From Sphingobacterium populi (GTDB taxonomy: Bacteria; Bacteroidota; Bacteroidia; Sphingobacteriales; Sphingobacteriaceae), in contig NZ_LQXS01000002.1 in the NCBI RefSeq assembly GCF_001586775.1, positions 186,001-250,000 of the forward strand: a stretch of 64,000 nucleotides of DNA, read 5' to 3'. A program made the translations under genes and the position numbers. Shown here piece after piece: positions 1 to 9,301 of the stretch. The notes under the pieces were generated by a model. The model did not search any database and was not told the DNA's origin. It worked only from the letters and a program-made list of their open reading frames with translations. How positions within the stretch are numbered: position 1 is the first letter of the stretch; each line of letters starts with the position of its first letter.

Positions 1-1
1 A

Positions 2-661
2 AATAATAGCAATGTAAGCCTGGAACGTCGTGGCGGCACATTGTCTATTGGTGAAGAAAGTGGATCAATTAATTCAATACTTTCTAAACATTGGGATGTA
101 ATCGTATTCCAACAGGCATCATTATATTCTACAAACTTCGCGACTTACTCCAATGTTTCGAAAATCATTAATCATGCTAGAAAGTATTGTACAAACCAAA
201 AAGTTTGTTTTGCATGGAATTCCATATGGAGTTATGCAGACAGTTACGCTACAAAACCGACTGGTTTAGAAAGGCTCAATTTGACGTTGGAAGCCTCTAA
301 AAAGGTTTTTAATGAAATTGGTATAGATATAATCATTCCGACTGGAGTAGCTATCCAAAATGCTAGACTTGTTACCGATCCAATAGTTGACGGCGGAAAT
401 GGTTTAACAAGAGACGGAACACATCTCGCGTTTGGCACCGGTACTTACATTGCGGCAGCAACATTCTTCTATGCCATTATATCTCCCTTCTTTAACGTCC
501 CGTTGCTAGGTTCAGCTGCTAGACGTCCAGCTACCGCTGGAAGTGGAGACAATGCTAATGCTATGGCGGTTGATGAGAGCAATTATATGGTGTGTCAAAA
601 TTCTGCATTCCTAGCTGTAATGGACATGTGGAGCGTACGCAATCCTGTAATTCTTGAATAA
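2..661 (+). CDS. DUF4886 / SGNH-like hydrolase domain protein, 5' end outside the window
   Basis: The reading frame is open to the left edge of the window, so the gene starts upstream and only the C-terminal ~219 residues are visible. The pattern 'HWDVIVFQQAS', then 'IPTGVAIQNAR', then 'LTRDGTHLAFGTGTY' matches the DUF4886 family of the SGNH hydrolase fold. The Asp and His in 'RDGTHL' would be the C-terminal catalytic Asp-x-x-His pair. The substrate is unknown; relatives are often secreted esterase-like proteins. The tail after 'FYAIISPFFNVP' ends in 'VRNPVILE'. The gene ends 40 bases from the end of the convergent integrase gene, so it probably belongs to the integrated element and may be cargo or part of a phage-type structural protein. 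Family call is fairly safe; function is not. Confidence 0.7.
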   Translation, partial: NNSNVSLERRGGTLSIGEESGSINSILSKHWDVIVFQQASLYSTNFATYSNVSKIINHARKYCTNQKVCFAWNSIWSYADSYATKPTGLERLNLTLEASKKVFNEIGIDIIIPTGVAIQNARLVTDPIVDGGNGLTRDGTHLAFGTGTYIAAATFFYAIISPFFNVPLLGSAARRPATAGSGDNANAMAVDESNYMVCQNSAFLAVMDMWSVRNPVILE

Positions 662-700
662 TTAATAGAATAAATAAAAGCATGCGGAGGGCGCTAAAAC

Positions 701-1882
701 CTAATCAAAAATATCATCAAAATTGTTCATGAGTTGTACTTTACGTTGATCAGACATTTTAAGATATATCATGGTGATTCTTATATCGCTGTGCCCCATA
801 AGATCGCAGAGGGATTTTACGTCTCCACCTCTTTCAATAAATATGGTACCGAAAGTATCTCTTGCACAGTGATAGGAAATACGTTTATAGATTTTTGCAT
901 GAGCTGCTATCACCTTAAGCATTCTATTTATCTGTTGGTCACTTGATTTTGTAAAGATGATACCCTCGCGATTGGCAATTAAGGATTGAGCTGTCAAGGA
1001 AATTGGCAGCTTGATCTTTTTACCATATTTTCTGCCTTTGTGGGGATTAATTAATAGAAATCCATTTTTTATTTGGTCGGATCTAAGGCTATGTGTGTCT
1101 GATATCCTGATTCCTGTTAAGCAACTAAATAAAAATCTTCTGAGTACTTCATGCTCTTCTGGAAGTAAATTTCCGCTACGAAATACGTCCATTAATCTCT
1201 TCAATTCATCTTGAGTTAAAACTTCTCGGTCACCTTGAATGTATCTAACCGGTCTAAAGTGATCGTAAGGGTTTGTTTTAATAAGTCCAGCTTTAACTGC
1301 CTTATTCAAATAACCTTTAATATCTTTATGATAGCCAGAGATTGTATTATGTGCTTTATATAGCTTTCGAAAGTATGCATCTAATGCTTCAATTTTATTT
1401 GTGGTAATTTCATCAATGGGGATGATATCAGAATTCCAGAACTCAATTAATTTATTGAAACTAACTCTGTGCCTCTGAAATGTTTCATATGTAATGATCC
1501 CACTTCTAACGTTTTTTAAACCAAGTTCTCGGCAAAACATTAGGAAATCGGTATTTGAATCAAGTGATTTCAAATTCGTGACAATATCATCGATACTGAT
1601 TGATAAGTCGTTTACATAAGCATTGATGATGATTTTGTGAACAAGGCTTTTATATTGACCGATCGTCATATTGTGGGGATGTACGTCAGGGTCATCGGAA
1701 AATCTAGGTTTTAACCGTTCATTCGATTTATCGAAGTATTCAGCAGTCCATACAATTCCTGTGAAGAAATCAATTTTTTTTCCCTTTTGATAAAGCCTAA
1801 GAAATACTTTCTGAGTTCCGTTTGCTTTCTTTTTACTGTCTAATGCCACATAAAATTTGACATCATTGTTCTGATCATTCAT
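701..1882 (-). CDS. Tyrosine recombinase / integrase
   Basis: A 393-residue site-specific recombinase. An N-terminal arm-binding-like region (about 8-60) and a SAM-like core-binding domain (about 110-215) precede the catalytic domain. The catalytic residues can be read as Arg259 in 'LTGIRISD', His338 and Arg341 in 'YHCARDTFG', His364 in 'LMGHSDIRIT' and the nucleophile Tyr373 in 'MIYLKM'. All the expected catalytic residues are present, so it looks active. It is of the Bacteroidota integrase type found on genomic islands, conjugative transposons and prophages. Its start codon faces the 3' end of tRNA-Arg, 213 bases away, the usual placement of an island integrase beside its attachment site. 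The start used is the first ATG; no clear ribosome-binding site is seen, as is normal for this phylum. Confidence 0.9.
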   Translation of the reverse strand: MNDQNNDVKFYVALDSKKKANGTQKVFLRLYQKGKKIDFFTGIVWTAEYFDKSNERLKPRFSDDPDVHPHNMTIGQYKSLVHKIIINAYVNDLSISIDDIVTNLKSLDSNTDFLMFCRELGLKNVRSGIITYETFQRHRVSFNKLIEFWNSDIIPIDEITTNKIEALDAYFRKLYKAHNTISGYHKDIKGYLNKAVKAGLIKTNPYDHFRPVRYIQGDREVLTQDELKRLMDVFRSGNLLPEEHEVLRRFLFSCLTGIRISDTHSLRSDQIKNGFLLINPHKGRKYGKKIKLPISLTAQSLIANREGIIFTKSSDQQINRMLKVIAAHAKIYKRISYHCARDTFGTIFIERGGDVKSLCDLMGHSDIRITMIYLKMSDQRKVQLMNNFDDIFD

Positions 1883-1891
1883 AACAAATAG

Positions 1892-2046
1892 CGTTGCGAA
1901 GTGCGATATTTTTTAAAGAAATACTTCTGGAGCTATTCGTGCTTTAATTTGCGATTGATCTTTGACGAACGGTAATTGTATGGTTTCCAGCTGTTTACGA
2001 TAACGTTGTAAACTTGGTACTTCGCAAGTATAAGTACGTTGCGAAG
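1892..2046. repeat. Three copies of TTGCGAAG in the integrase-tRNA gap
   Basis: The octamer TTGCGAAG occurs at 1894-1901 and 2039-2046 on the plus strand and inverted (CTTCGCAA) at 2020-2027. The first and last share the longer form CGTTGCGAAG. The last two form an inverted repeat with an 11-base spacer. Short repeated motifs between an integrase gene and its tRNA attachment site are typical of recombinase arm sites or excisionase sites; this assignment is inferred from position only. Confidence 0.4.
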
Positions 2047-2059
2047 AAATTTTACTAGT

Positions 2060-2094
2060 AAAAAGTGCCTTTAAACATGTTTAAAGCACTTTTA
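2060..2094 (-). terminator. Terminator of tRNA-Arg
   Basis: A 16-bp stem with one bulged base (AAAAGTGC/TTTAAACA against TGTTTAAA/GCACTTTT) lies immediately after the tRNA on the minus strand and is followed by a run of T on that strand. It would end the tRNA-Arg transcript and insulate it from the integrase. Confidence 0.65.
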
Positions 2095-2095
2095 G

Positions 2096-2169
2096 TACGC
2101 CAAAAGGGATTCGAACCCCTGACCGACGGTTTAGAAAACCGTTGCTCTATCCAACTGAGCTATTGGCGC
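2096..2169 (-). tRNA. tRNA-Arg (anticodon TCT)
   Basis: Read on the minus strand, the 74-nt sequence folds as a complete cloverleaf: acceptor GCGCCAA/TTGGCGT (first pair G-U), D arm GCTC/GAGC, anticodon stem ACGGT/ACCGT around the loop TTTCTAA (anticodon TCT, reading AGA), and T arm with TTCGAAT. The discriminator base is A and no CCA is encoded. Its 3' end faces the integrase, making it the likely insertion target of the element to the left. Confidence 0.96.
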
Positions 2170-2436
2170 GCCTTATTGTGGAGCAAAAGTAGCTATTTGT
2201 CGCAGCATTGCAAAATTATTTTGTCAAATTCTACGCCTTAAGTATATCCTAAAAGGATATATCCGAAAACAGATCTGCGCAGAGTGCTAGCATTCTAAAA
2301 ACAAGAAATTATGTAGCAAATTCTATTTAGTTGCTATACAGTGTATTATTTCCTTAATTGAAGAATAGTTAAGTGTTGAGTCAAATATTTTGAAATTAAA
2401 TTTTGGGAATCTGTACAGAATTTCTACTTTTGTCGC

Positions 2437-2521
2437 GGAGAGTTGGCAGAGTGGTCGAATGCGGCAGTCTTGAAAACTGTTGACTGTCACAGGTCCGGGG
2501 GTTCGAATCCCTCACTCTCCG
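2437..2521 (+). tRNA. tRNA-Ser (anticodon TGA)
   Basis: An 85-nt class II tRNA with a long variable arm. The acceptor stem pairs GGAGAGT with ACTCTCC, the anticodon loop is CTTGAAA with anticodon TGA (reads UCA), and the T loop is TTCGAAT. The discriminator is G and the sequence continues CAA, so the terminal CCA is not encoded. Confidence 0.96.
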
Positions 2522-2525
2522 CAAG

Positions 2526-2555
2526 AAAATCCCATCAGAAATGATGGGATTTTTT
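2526..2555 (+). terminator. Terminator after tRNA-Ser
   Basis: A 12-bp perfect stem (AAAATCCCATCA / TGATGGGATTTT) with a 4-base loop, ending in a T run, begins five bases after the tRNA. Standard intrinsic terminator shape. Confidence 0.85.
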
Positions 2556-2894
2556 GCGTTACGAATATTTTTCTTTTAGAATTGGAGTGCTGCCATCTTC
2601 CCGTTTGGCTGATCTTTTCAAACGTAAAAGACTGTGTGCGATATAGCGCAAATATGTGTTGATATGTGGCGTATATCATTTATGCATTAAGGTAATACGA
2701 TTTATCTGGTAACTCAATATCAGTTTAATCGTTCTTCTACTTAAGAATATCGCGTTAAGGTTCGCAGCATGCTGGCCTCAACAACCATTATCGTACAATA
2801 AAGGTACGATCTGACTTTTGTCAAATTACCTTTCGAAGGACTTACAATAAATCCGATTTAAAATTTTCTTTATAAAAAAATTAAAAAGATTTTA
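2556..2894. other. Intergenic stretch without a recognised gene
   Basis: About 340 bases between the tRNA-Ser terminator and the ROK promoter region. It becomes strongly A/T-rich towards 2860-2894, as expected upstream of a promoter. I see no convincing reading frame, RNA gene or repeat. A short frame starting inside the tRNA (2480-2662) is not credible. Confidence 0.6.
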
Positions 2895-2919
2895 ATTTGA
2901 TAACAATTTGTTATTATCT
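2895..2919 (+). promoter_or_regulatory. Palindromic operator-like site before the first ROK regulator
   Basis: A perfect inverted repeat ATAACAA-T-TTGTTAT (2900-2914) sits inside a longer element that begins ATTTGATAA and ends TTATTATCT. The same two halves occur, seven bases closer together, upstream of the second ROK gene (20153-20170). The sequence just before it, TTAATTTG, resembles the Bacteroidota -7 box TAnnTTTG, so a repressor bound here would block the promoter. Probable autoregulatory operator for the ROK-SusC-SusD operon; inferred. Confidence 0.5.
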
Positions 2920-2994
2920 TGCTGCCACATATTATTAACAAACCAAATCTTATTAGCCTGTTACGTCTACCGTGCAAGCTCTTATTTTCTACCA

Positions 2995-4197
2995 ATGGCG
3001 AAATCAATTAGCCAAATAATGCGGTGTCTATCGATAAATCGTGGGCATTCCATTGCAGAGCTATCTCTACTGATAAACAAGAGTATTCCTAATATTACAG
3101 GAATAATCAATCGATTGCTAGATGCAAATCTTGTGGTCGAGCAGGGGTTAGCACCATCTACTGGGGGCAGAAGAGCGCAACGTTTTGCATTAAATGTTGC
3201 GCAACTTCCTTACGTTCTTTCCATTGCAATAGATCAATATTATACTTCCTTCGGCGTGTATGACATCTCGGGCAATCCTATTTGTGCTATTAAGAATATT
3301 TACAATCCACTAAAAAACACAAAGGAGGCATTTAATAAGCTAATCGAATGCTGCAGAACCTTTGTTGCACAGTACGGCAGACAACAAATATGTATGATAG
3401 GATTGTCTATGCCTGGATTCATCGATTCGCGTACAGGTGTCAATAATTCTTATCCGCAGTCCGATTCTTTTCATAACCTTAGAGAAGGTTTGCAGCGTTT
3501 GTTGGATGTGCCCGTAGTTGTCGAAAATGATTCGGTTGCTATAGCTATGGCCGAGAAGTCATTCGGTGCCCAGAAATATGCAAAGGATCTTTTAGTCGTC
3601 AATCTAAATTGGGGAGTTGGATTGGGAATCATCATAGACGGTAAGCTTTTTAAGGGGCACAGCGGTCATGCGGGAGAATTTAGCCATATTCCACTAGCCG
3701 ATACAGAATTGCTATGTTCTTGCGGGAAGCGAGGATGCCTTGAAGTAAGCGCTTCTCTAATTACGGCGCTTACGGCCGTTGTAAAACGTATTGACAAGGG
3801 CGAGCCATCGTTACTGGCAGTAACTTATCAGCAAAACGGATCGATAACAGGTGATGAATTTATAGAGGCCGTAAACCTAGGAGATCAGCTTGCTGTAGAA
3901 GAAGCTCAGAAGATCGCTGGAATGCTAGGTAAGGGTATAGCGACACTCATTCATATTATCAACCCACAGTATATTACCATAAGTGGTCGTGGAGCGAAAA
4001 TGAACGCCATTCTATTGCCAGAAATACAAATTGCCATTCAAAAATATGCGATACCGCATATTGCACGTTTTACACAAATAATTATATCCGATATTGAAAA
4101 TCCACAGCTTATTGGGACCTATGCCTTAGCTGTTTATGAACTCGATTTCTCTACCATAACCGCCTATTCATTAGCCAGCACATTACCAAATCAATAA
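2995..4197 (+). CDS. ROK-family transcriptional repressor (NagC/XylR type)
   Basis: About 400 residues. An N-terminal winged helix-turn-helix ('SISQIMRCLSINRGHSIAELSLLINKSIPNITGIINRLL') is joined to a ROK sugar-kinase-like domain. Diagnostic parts are the zinc-binding cysteines in 'CSCGKRGCLEV', the preceding 'GHAGEFSHIPL' with the conserved His, and 'VVENDSVAIAMAEK'. Such proteins repress transport and catabolic genes until a sugar or sugar phosphate binds. I chose ATG 2995 because an earlier in-frame TTG (2908) lies inside the palindromic operator and the alignment with the paralogue at 18918-20102 begins here. It ends five bases before the susC-like gene, so the two are surely co-transcribed. 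ROK control of a SusC/SusD pair is less common than SusR, HTCS or ECF control. Confidence 0.88.
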   Translation: MAKSISQIMRCLSINRGHSIAELSLLINKSIPNITGIINRLLDANLVVEQGLAPSTGGRRAQRFALNVAQLPYVLSIAIDQYYTSFGVYDISGNPICAIKNIYNPLKNTKEAFNKLIECCRTFVAQYGRQQICMIGLSMPGFIDSRTGVNNSYPQSDSFHNLREGLQRLLDVPVVVENDSVAIAMAEKSFGAQKYAKDLLVVNLNWGVGLGIIIDGKLFKGHSGHAGEFSHIPLADTELLCSCGKRGCLEVSASLITALTAVVKRIDKGEPSLLAVTYQQNGSITGDEFIEAVNLGDQLAVEEAQKIAGMLGKGIATLIHIINPQYITISGRGAKMNAILLPEIQIAIQKYAIPHIARFTQIIISDIENPQLIGTYALAVYELDFSTITAYSLASTLPNQ

Positions 4198-4202
4198 TAA
4201 TT

Positions 4203-7200
4203 ATGAATCAAATCAATTTCAAAACATGCGCTTTGCTACTACTAATGGTATTTGCCATTGGTGCAGTATTCGCGCAGCAGTCACAGATCACCGGTACGGT
4301 GAAGGATGTGAATGGACCTCTACCGGGAGTTACGGTAACGTTGGTCGGAACGAATCGTGTTGCTCAGACGGATGGTCGAGGGCGCTTTACAATTACGGCT
4401 ACTTCTGGAGATCGTTTGCGCTTCTCTAGTATTGGCTTTATTTCTGCAGAACTTCAGGTCGGTTCTGCGCCTACTATCGATATACAGCTCCAAGCCGACG
4501 CGGGTAATATCGATGAAGTGGTCGTTACCGGATTGGGCGAGCAGAGGGAGCGCCGCCAATTGGGTTATGCCATGACACAAATTTCGGGTGATCAAATTAG
4601 ACAAACCAATGCAATCAATCCTATTGCTGCTTTACAAGGTATGGTACCAGGATTACAGGTGAACGTCGGAACTGGCGGGCCGCAATCTTCACCACGTTTC
4701 CTAATCCGTGGTGCAGGATCTTTAGACCCATTCGGAAATACCCCGCTAATCGTAGTAGACGGTATCATTATGGATGAAGAGGTCGTATTACCACACCGTG
4801 GTGGTGATCAGGATTTCGGTAACATTTTGAAAAACATCAACCCTGATGATATCGAATCTATTTCAGTGTTAAATGGCGGTTCGGTAACGGCATTGTATGG
4901 TAGCCGCGCGAGTAATGGTGTGATCATGATTACTACCAAAAAAGGTTATTCGCAGCGCGGTTTTGGTATCGGACTGACACATACGCAGGGTTTTGATCAA
5001 CCGTATTCTACGGTTAATTTTCAGGATATTTATGGTCCAGGAACCAATCCCAATGCAGAGTATGTGGTAGGAGCGGATGGGATCGAGCAGATACCAACTA
5101 CCAATTATGCTTACAGTTTTGGTAAAAAATTCGATGGTCGCCCAATACGCGACGTAGATGGTCGAGTAGTACCTTTTCAGGTAAATAATCATCCGTTAGA
5201 TATTTATGAGACAGGGCGTTATATGAATACCAACTTGTCATTGCAAGGTGGAAATGAGCGTACAACTTTCCGTTTTTCATATTCTAATGCTTATGCCAAA
5301 GGTGCTTCCCCTAATAATAGACTGGATCGGAATAACTTTAATCTTCGCGCTACGCAAAGACTTGGTAATGCAATTCAGTTGGATGGGGGAGTTACGTATG
5401 TTAATAGTGCGGCGTTTAACCCGCAGTATGGAGGTGATCGCTGGAACATGAACAACAACCTGCTGTACCGTTTATCGTTCGGGTTACCTAGACAATATGA
5501 TTTGTTATACTGGAGAGATAACTATATCGATCCAATCAATGGTGGAGTGAATACCGATGACGCTTCGGGCCGTACTTCGCTGCTTTTCAATCTTTACGAA
5601 CAAAAGCAGATGAATACCGAAGATAATTTTAGAGGTAACTTAAATAGCCGTATCAATTTTACGGAATGGCTTACGCTCGAAAGTAATTTTAGCGCCAACC
5701 TTTTTGCTACCAACCGCCAGATTATGAATCGTGGTTTTGAAGATCGCTTTGAAGGTGGTAACTACAGTAACTATAGTAGTAGAGTTCTTCAAACTCGTTA
5801 CATTAACAGTTTGCGTGCCAATCGCTCTTTCGGAGATTTTGATGTAATGGGACAAGCAGGTCTAGAATTAAATCACTCCTCACGAAATGGTATCAATTCG
5901 AGAACCGATGGTATGCTGATTCCTGATGTATTCAGATTAAGCAATTCGCGTTTGCGCCCTATCACCACTGAAGATAAGCCAAACCAACAGCGTTCCGTAT
6001 CGGCTATCTTTCAAACAGCGGTCGATTACAAAAATGGTCTGACCCTGAATTTGTACGGGCGTAATGACTGGGATTCGAGCTTGGTGTATCCAGATGGAAC
6101 GGGTAATTACTCCTACTTCTACTACGGAACGGATGCGGCTTGGGTATTCTCCGATATGTTAGGTCTTACCGGAGATGTTTTATCATTTGGTAAACTACGT
6201 GCTTCCTACAATCAGGTAGGTAAAGGAACTAATGTATACAACGCGATGACTGGCTTCTATACGCCTCGCGATCCTTACACACAAGGTATCTCAGTTTATA
6301 ACTTTGATTCTAAGCGATTAGGAAATAGCAATCTTCGTCCAGAGCGTAGTAGCACATGGGAAGTAGGAACAGAAATGAAAATGTTCAACAACCGATTTGG
6401 TGTTAATGCGACGTACTATAGCCGCGACACTAGAGATCAAATTATTGATTTGCCCGTATCTCGTGAGAGCGGTGTAACTAGAGCATTAATCAATAGTGGC
6501 CATATCCGCAACTACGGTATAGAGCTTGGTGTGCATGGTACTCCTGTAAAAGTGGGAGACTTCTCCTGGGATACATTCTTCAATTTTACACGTAATCGCG
6601 ATAAGATATTGCGACTGGCACCAGGCGTAGATATCCACGAGTTGGAGTCGGATGATGGTATTCGTACCATTGCGAAAGTAGGAGGTTCTTATGGTACAAT
6701 GGTATCCAACTACGGACATGCGCTTTTCCAAGCGAGAGATGCGAGTGGCAATCCAGTTGATCATGTGAATAATGGTAAAAACGTGATGACTTTGTTAGGC
6801 ACAAACATGGGTAGATTCGTTCGTTCTCAAGATTATGGACAAGGACTGGAAAGAGAAACGGTTATTGGATCCGTATTGCCTAGCTTTATGGGAAGTATTA
6901 TTAACCGTTTCAACTACAAGTCATTTTCAGTAAGTTTTATGCTAGATGCTAAATTTGGTGGCTACGTTTACTCACCGACATACAACTATGGTATGCAAAC
7001 TGGTCAAATTGCGAGTTCGCTTTGGGGTAGACCAGGCATGGAGGGTAGTGTCGAATTCACTAATGCAGCTGGCAATCAAGCTTGGGGCGTTGTACCTGAT
7101 GGTGTATTTGCACAAGGTACACGAATTGGCGGACAGGATGTTGGCGGATTAACCTACCAAGAAACCACCGATCGTGGATTAACAGTACCGATCAGTGACG

Positions 7201-7508
7201 TAAATTACTACAACTCATCTTACGGATGGGGTACAGGTATTCGTGAGCGCTCTGCATTCGAGTCATCATGGATCATGGTTCGTGATGTATCTGTCAGTTA
7301 TGACCTGCCACAGACAGTAGCTAGCAGACTTAAGTTGAACAATTTGAGATTGACCGTTAATGGTCGCAATTTAGGTTTCTTATACAATTCATTGCCTGAT
7401 AATTTGAACCCTGAAGATTTGCGCTCTACATCTGCAGCAGCATCTATGTTAGGTGGAGGTACACCATTAATGAGAAACTTCAATTTCACTATCAATACCA
7501 ATTTCTAA
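4203..7508 (+). CDS. SusC/RagA-family TonB-dependent outer-membrane transporter
   Basis: A 1101-residue outer-membrane receptor. Signal peptide at 1-24 ending '...AVFAQ'; a carboxypeptidase-regulatory-like beta-sandwich at about 27-100 ('ITGTVKDVNGPLPGVTVTLVGTN'); the SusC linker 'IDEVVVTGLGEQRERRQLGYA'; a plug with 'LIRGAGSLDPFGNTPLIVVDG' and 'VLNGGSVTALYGSRASNGVIMITTKKG'; and a long beta-barrel ending in aromatic 'NFTINTNF'. There is no STN signalling domain, which fits control by the adjacent ROK repressor instead of a sigma/anti-sigma pair. It imports an oligosaccharide-like ligand together with the SusD partner 12 bases downstream. The substrate cannot be read from sequence. Confidence 0.93.
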   Translation: MNQINFKTCALLLLMVFAIGAVFAQQSQITGTVKDVNGPLPGVTVTLVGTNRVAQTDGRGRFTITATSGDRLRFSSIGFISAELQVGSAPTIDIQLQADAGNIDEVVVTGLGEQRERRQLGYAMTQISGDQIRQTNAINPIAALQGMVPGLQVNVGTGGPQSSPRFLIRGAGSLDPFGNTPLIVVDGIIMDEEVVLPHRGGDQDFGNILKNINPDDIESISVLNGGSVTALYGSRASNGVIMITTKKGYSQRGFGIGLTHTQGFDQPYSTVNFQDIYGPGTNPNAEYVVGADGIEQIPTTNYAYSFGKKFDGRPIRDVDGRVVPFQVNNHPLDIYETGRYMNTNLSLQGGNERTTFRFSYSNAYAKGASPNNRLDRNNFNLRATQRLGNAIQLDGGVTYVNSAAFNPQYGGDRWNMNNNLLYRLSFGLPRQYDLLYWRDNYIDPINGGVNTDDASGRTSLLFNLYEQKQMNTEDNFRGNLNSRINFTEWLTLESNFSANLFATNRQIMNRGFEDRFEGGNYSNYSSRVLQTRYINSLRANRSFGDFDVMGQAGLELNHSSRNGINSRTDGMLIPDVFRLSNSRLRPITTEDKPNQQRSVSAIFQTAVDYKNGLTLNLYGRNDWDSSLVYPDGTGNYSYFYYGTDAAWVFSDMLGLTGDVLSFGKLRASYNQVGKGTNVYNAMTGFYTPRDPYTQGISVYNFDSKRLGNSNLRPERSSTWEVGTEMKMFNNRFGVNATYYSRDTRDQIIDLPVSRESGVTRALINSGHIRNYGIELGVHGTPVKVGDFSWDTFFNFTRNRDKILRLAPGVDIHELESDDGIRTIAKVGGSYGTMVSNYGHALFQARDASGNPVDHVNNGKNVMTLLGTNMGRFVRSQDYGQGLERETVIGSVLPSFMGSIINRFNYKSFSVSFMLDAKFGGYVYSPTYNYGMQTGQIASSLWGRPGMEGSVEFTNAAGNQAWGVVPDGVFAQGTRIGGQDVGGLTYQETTDRGLTVPISDVNYYNSSYGWGTGIRERSAFESSWIMVRDVSVSYDLPQTVASRLKLNNLRLTVNGRNLGFLYNSLPDNLNPEDLRSTSAAASMLGGGTPLMRNFNFTINTNF

Positions 7509-7520
7509 TACACCTCTGTT

Positions 7521-9215
7521 ATGACAATTTTAAAAACAGTAAAATATATCACCTTTGCCCTTGTCGCACAGGCCACCATCTTGGGATGCAGCCGAGACAA
7601 GTTTGCAGAGTACAATACAGATCCCGATGCGGTACTCAATCCGCCGGTAGATTACTTATTTACCCAAGCCGTTATCATGACGCAGGATAACGATATGGAA
7701 GCCTTTTATGATAACTATAGCTACATTAGTAGATGGTCTCGAGTCTTCTTGCAGATCACTGGTAATAGTGTTGGGGTGACCGACAACGCGGCCAACGCGA
7801 ACAATCGCTATGGGAAGTTTTTTGAAGATATTGGGCCATTGTTGGTGGATGTACAAACGCTCATCGACCGTATGCCCGAAGACGAAAAAGCGAGAAATGT
7901 ATATAAAAGAGCGATTCCAAGTGTTCTCAAGGCTTGGCAGGCGTGGTATGTGTCAGATGTAAATGGTAGCATTCCATATACAGAGGCATTCCAAGCGCGC
8001 TATAATGGTACCTTGCGACCAAAATATGAAACGCAGTCGGAACTATTCACCATCTTCGATCAAGAATTGAAAGAGGCAGCGACTATTCTAAGCACACCAC
8101 AGCCAGTGGAGCAGTTCAGCTACGGCGATCAAGATTTGTATTTTAATGGTGACGCGGCCAAATGGGCAAAAGCAGCCAATTCATTGCGGCTGATGATTGC
8201 TTTGCGATTGATGAAACGTGATCCAGCAAGATTGCAAGCTGTAGTACAGGATGTACTGAATCACCCTGCCGGATTGATCGCTAGCGCTGATGACGATTGG
8301 AGTTTAACAGCTCGCCCGAACTTCACGCAAGGAGGTAACTGGAATATCACCGGTAATGGTCGCCTTTTCGTTGGTGAGTCAGGCGTGGTGAATTACATGT
8401 GGAATAATGAAGATCCAAGATTACGCTTTTTCTTCCGTCCTAATCAATGGAGTGAGGAAAATTTCCAGCGTGCGAAAGAGCAGAATGTAATTCCTGCAAA
8501 TGCTGTTTATAATCCAAGACGTTACTACGGCCAATACTCTAACCCAGAAGCTGCGGAAGATCCTACGAAAGCGCGATTCTTTGCGCCATTACAGATTCGT
8601 GATGGTGAAAATACCATTACCTTAGATACCGTCTCACGCATACAGGATCGCTTATTTCAGCCAGAGAATAATGGAGGAACAGGAATTGGTATCTTTCCAG
8701 TGCTTACCTATGCAGACCTATGCTTTATAAGAGCAGAAATCGCCCAACGCGGTTGGTCTAGCGAAAATGCGAGCGAATGGTACACCAAAGGTATCGAAGC
8801 CTCGTTGCGTTTTTATGATAAGCTTGCTGCATCAACACAAATTGTGGATTACGTAGCACTAACCGACGCAGAGATCGCTGCCTTTAAAGCCAAACCGGGA
8901 ATTGCCTACAATGCAGCTACTGGATTGGAGCAAATCGTGTTACAAGCATATTTGAATTACTTCCGTAACTTCAATGAGGCTTGGGCATTGGTAAAACGTA
9001 CAGGTATGCCAAATAAAAATACAGCGCTAATGTTCGAAGATTGGACAAATACCGGCAGCGTATCAAAAATGCCTCGCCGATTTAATATTGGTTTCCCAGT
9101 GACTGGAGAATACAATTTTGATAATAAAAAAGCCGCTATTGACCAAATGATGAGTGATCCAGAGTTTGGACAACCATCCGATATTCAAGGAAGAATATGG
9201 TGGGATAAACAATAA
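7521..9215 (+). CDS. SusD/RagB-like surface lipoprotein (SusD-like_2 type)
   Basis: A 564-residue nutrient-binding lipoprotein that caps the SusC barrel. The lipobox is 'ATILGC' with the lipidated Cys at residue 23, followed by 'FAEYNTDPDAVLNPPVDYLFTQAV', the 'N-x-DP' signature of the SusD-like_2 branch. TPR-like helices follow ('KWAKAANSLRLMIALRLMK', 'YADLCFIRAEIAQRGW'), and the C-terminal part contains 'NYFRNFNEAWALVKRTGMP'. It forms an operon with the SusC-like gene 12 bases upstream. A strong terminator follows its stop codon. Confidence 0.92.
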   Translation: MTILKTVKYITFALVAQATILGCSRDKFAEYNTDPDAVLNPPVDYLFTQAVIMTQDNDMEAFYDNYSYISRWSRVFLQITGNSVGVTDNAANANNRYGKFFEDIGPLLVDVQTLIDRMPEDEKARNVYKRAIPSVLKAWQAWYVSDVNGSIPYTEAFQARYNGTLRPKYETQSELFTIFDQELKEAATILSTPQPVEQFSYGDQDLYFNGDAAKWAKAANSLRLMIALRLMKRDPARLQAVVQDVLNHPAGLIASADDDWSLTARPNFTQGGNWNITGNGRLFVGESGVVNYMWNNEDPRLRFFFRPNQWSEENFQRAKEQNVIPANAVYNPRRYYGQYSNPEAAEDPTKARFFAPLQIRDGENTITLDTVSRIQDRLFQPENNGGTGIGIFPVLTYADLCFIRAEIAQRGWSSENASEWYTKGIEASLRFYDKLAASTQIVDYVALTDAEIAAFKAKPGIAYNAATGLEQIVLQAYLNYFRNFNEAWALVKRTGMPNKNTALMFEDWTNTGSVSKMPRRFNIGFPVTGEYNFDNKKAAIDQMMSDPEFGQPSDIQGRIWWDKQ

Positions 9216-9228
9216 ATCTAATAATTGC

Positions 9229-9258
9229 AATAGCACCAGCTTTTATGCTGGTGCTATT
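9229..9258 (+). terminator. Terminator after the first SusC/SusD pair
   Basis: A 12-bp perfect stem AATAGCACCAGC / GCTGGTGCTATT with a 6-base loop starts 13 bases past the susD stop. The 3' arm ends in TTT. It separates the transporter operon from the redoxin/monooxygenase genes, or reduces read-through into them. Confidence 0.75.
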
Positions 9259-9301
9259 TGCTTACTACCAAGCAATACTTATTTTTAAATAAATTTCGGT
9301 T

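Noticed and set aside
2480..2662. Reading frame starting inside tRNA-Ser
   Set aside because: It overlaps the tRNA and its terminator and has no protein-like character.
2908..2994. Upstream extension of the first ROK protein
   Set aside because: The TTG start lies inside the palindromic operator, and the added residues do not align with the paralogue.
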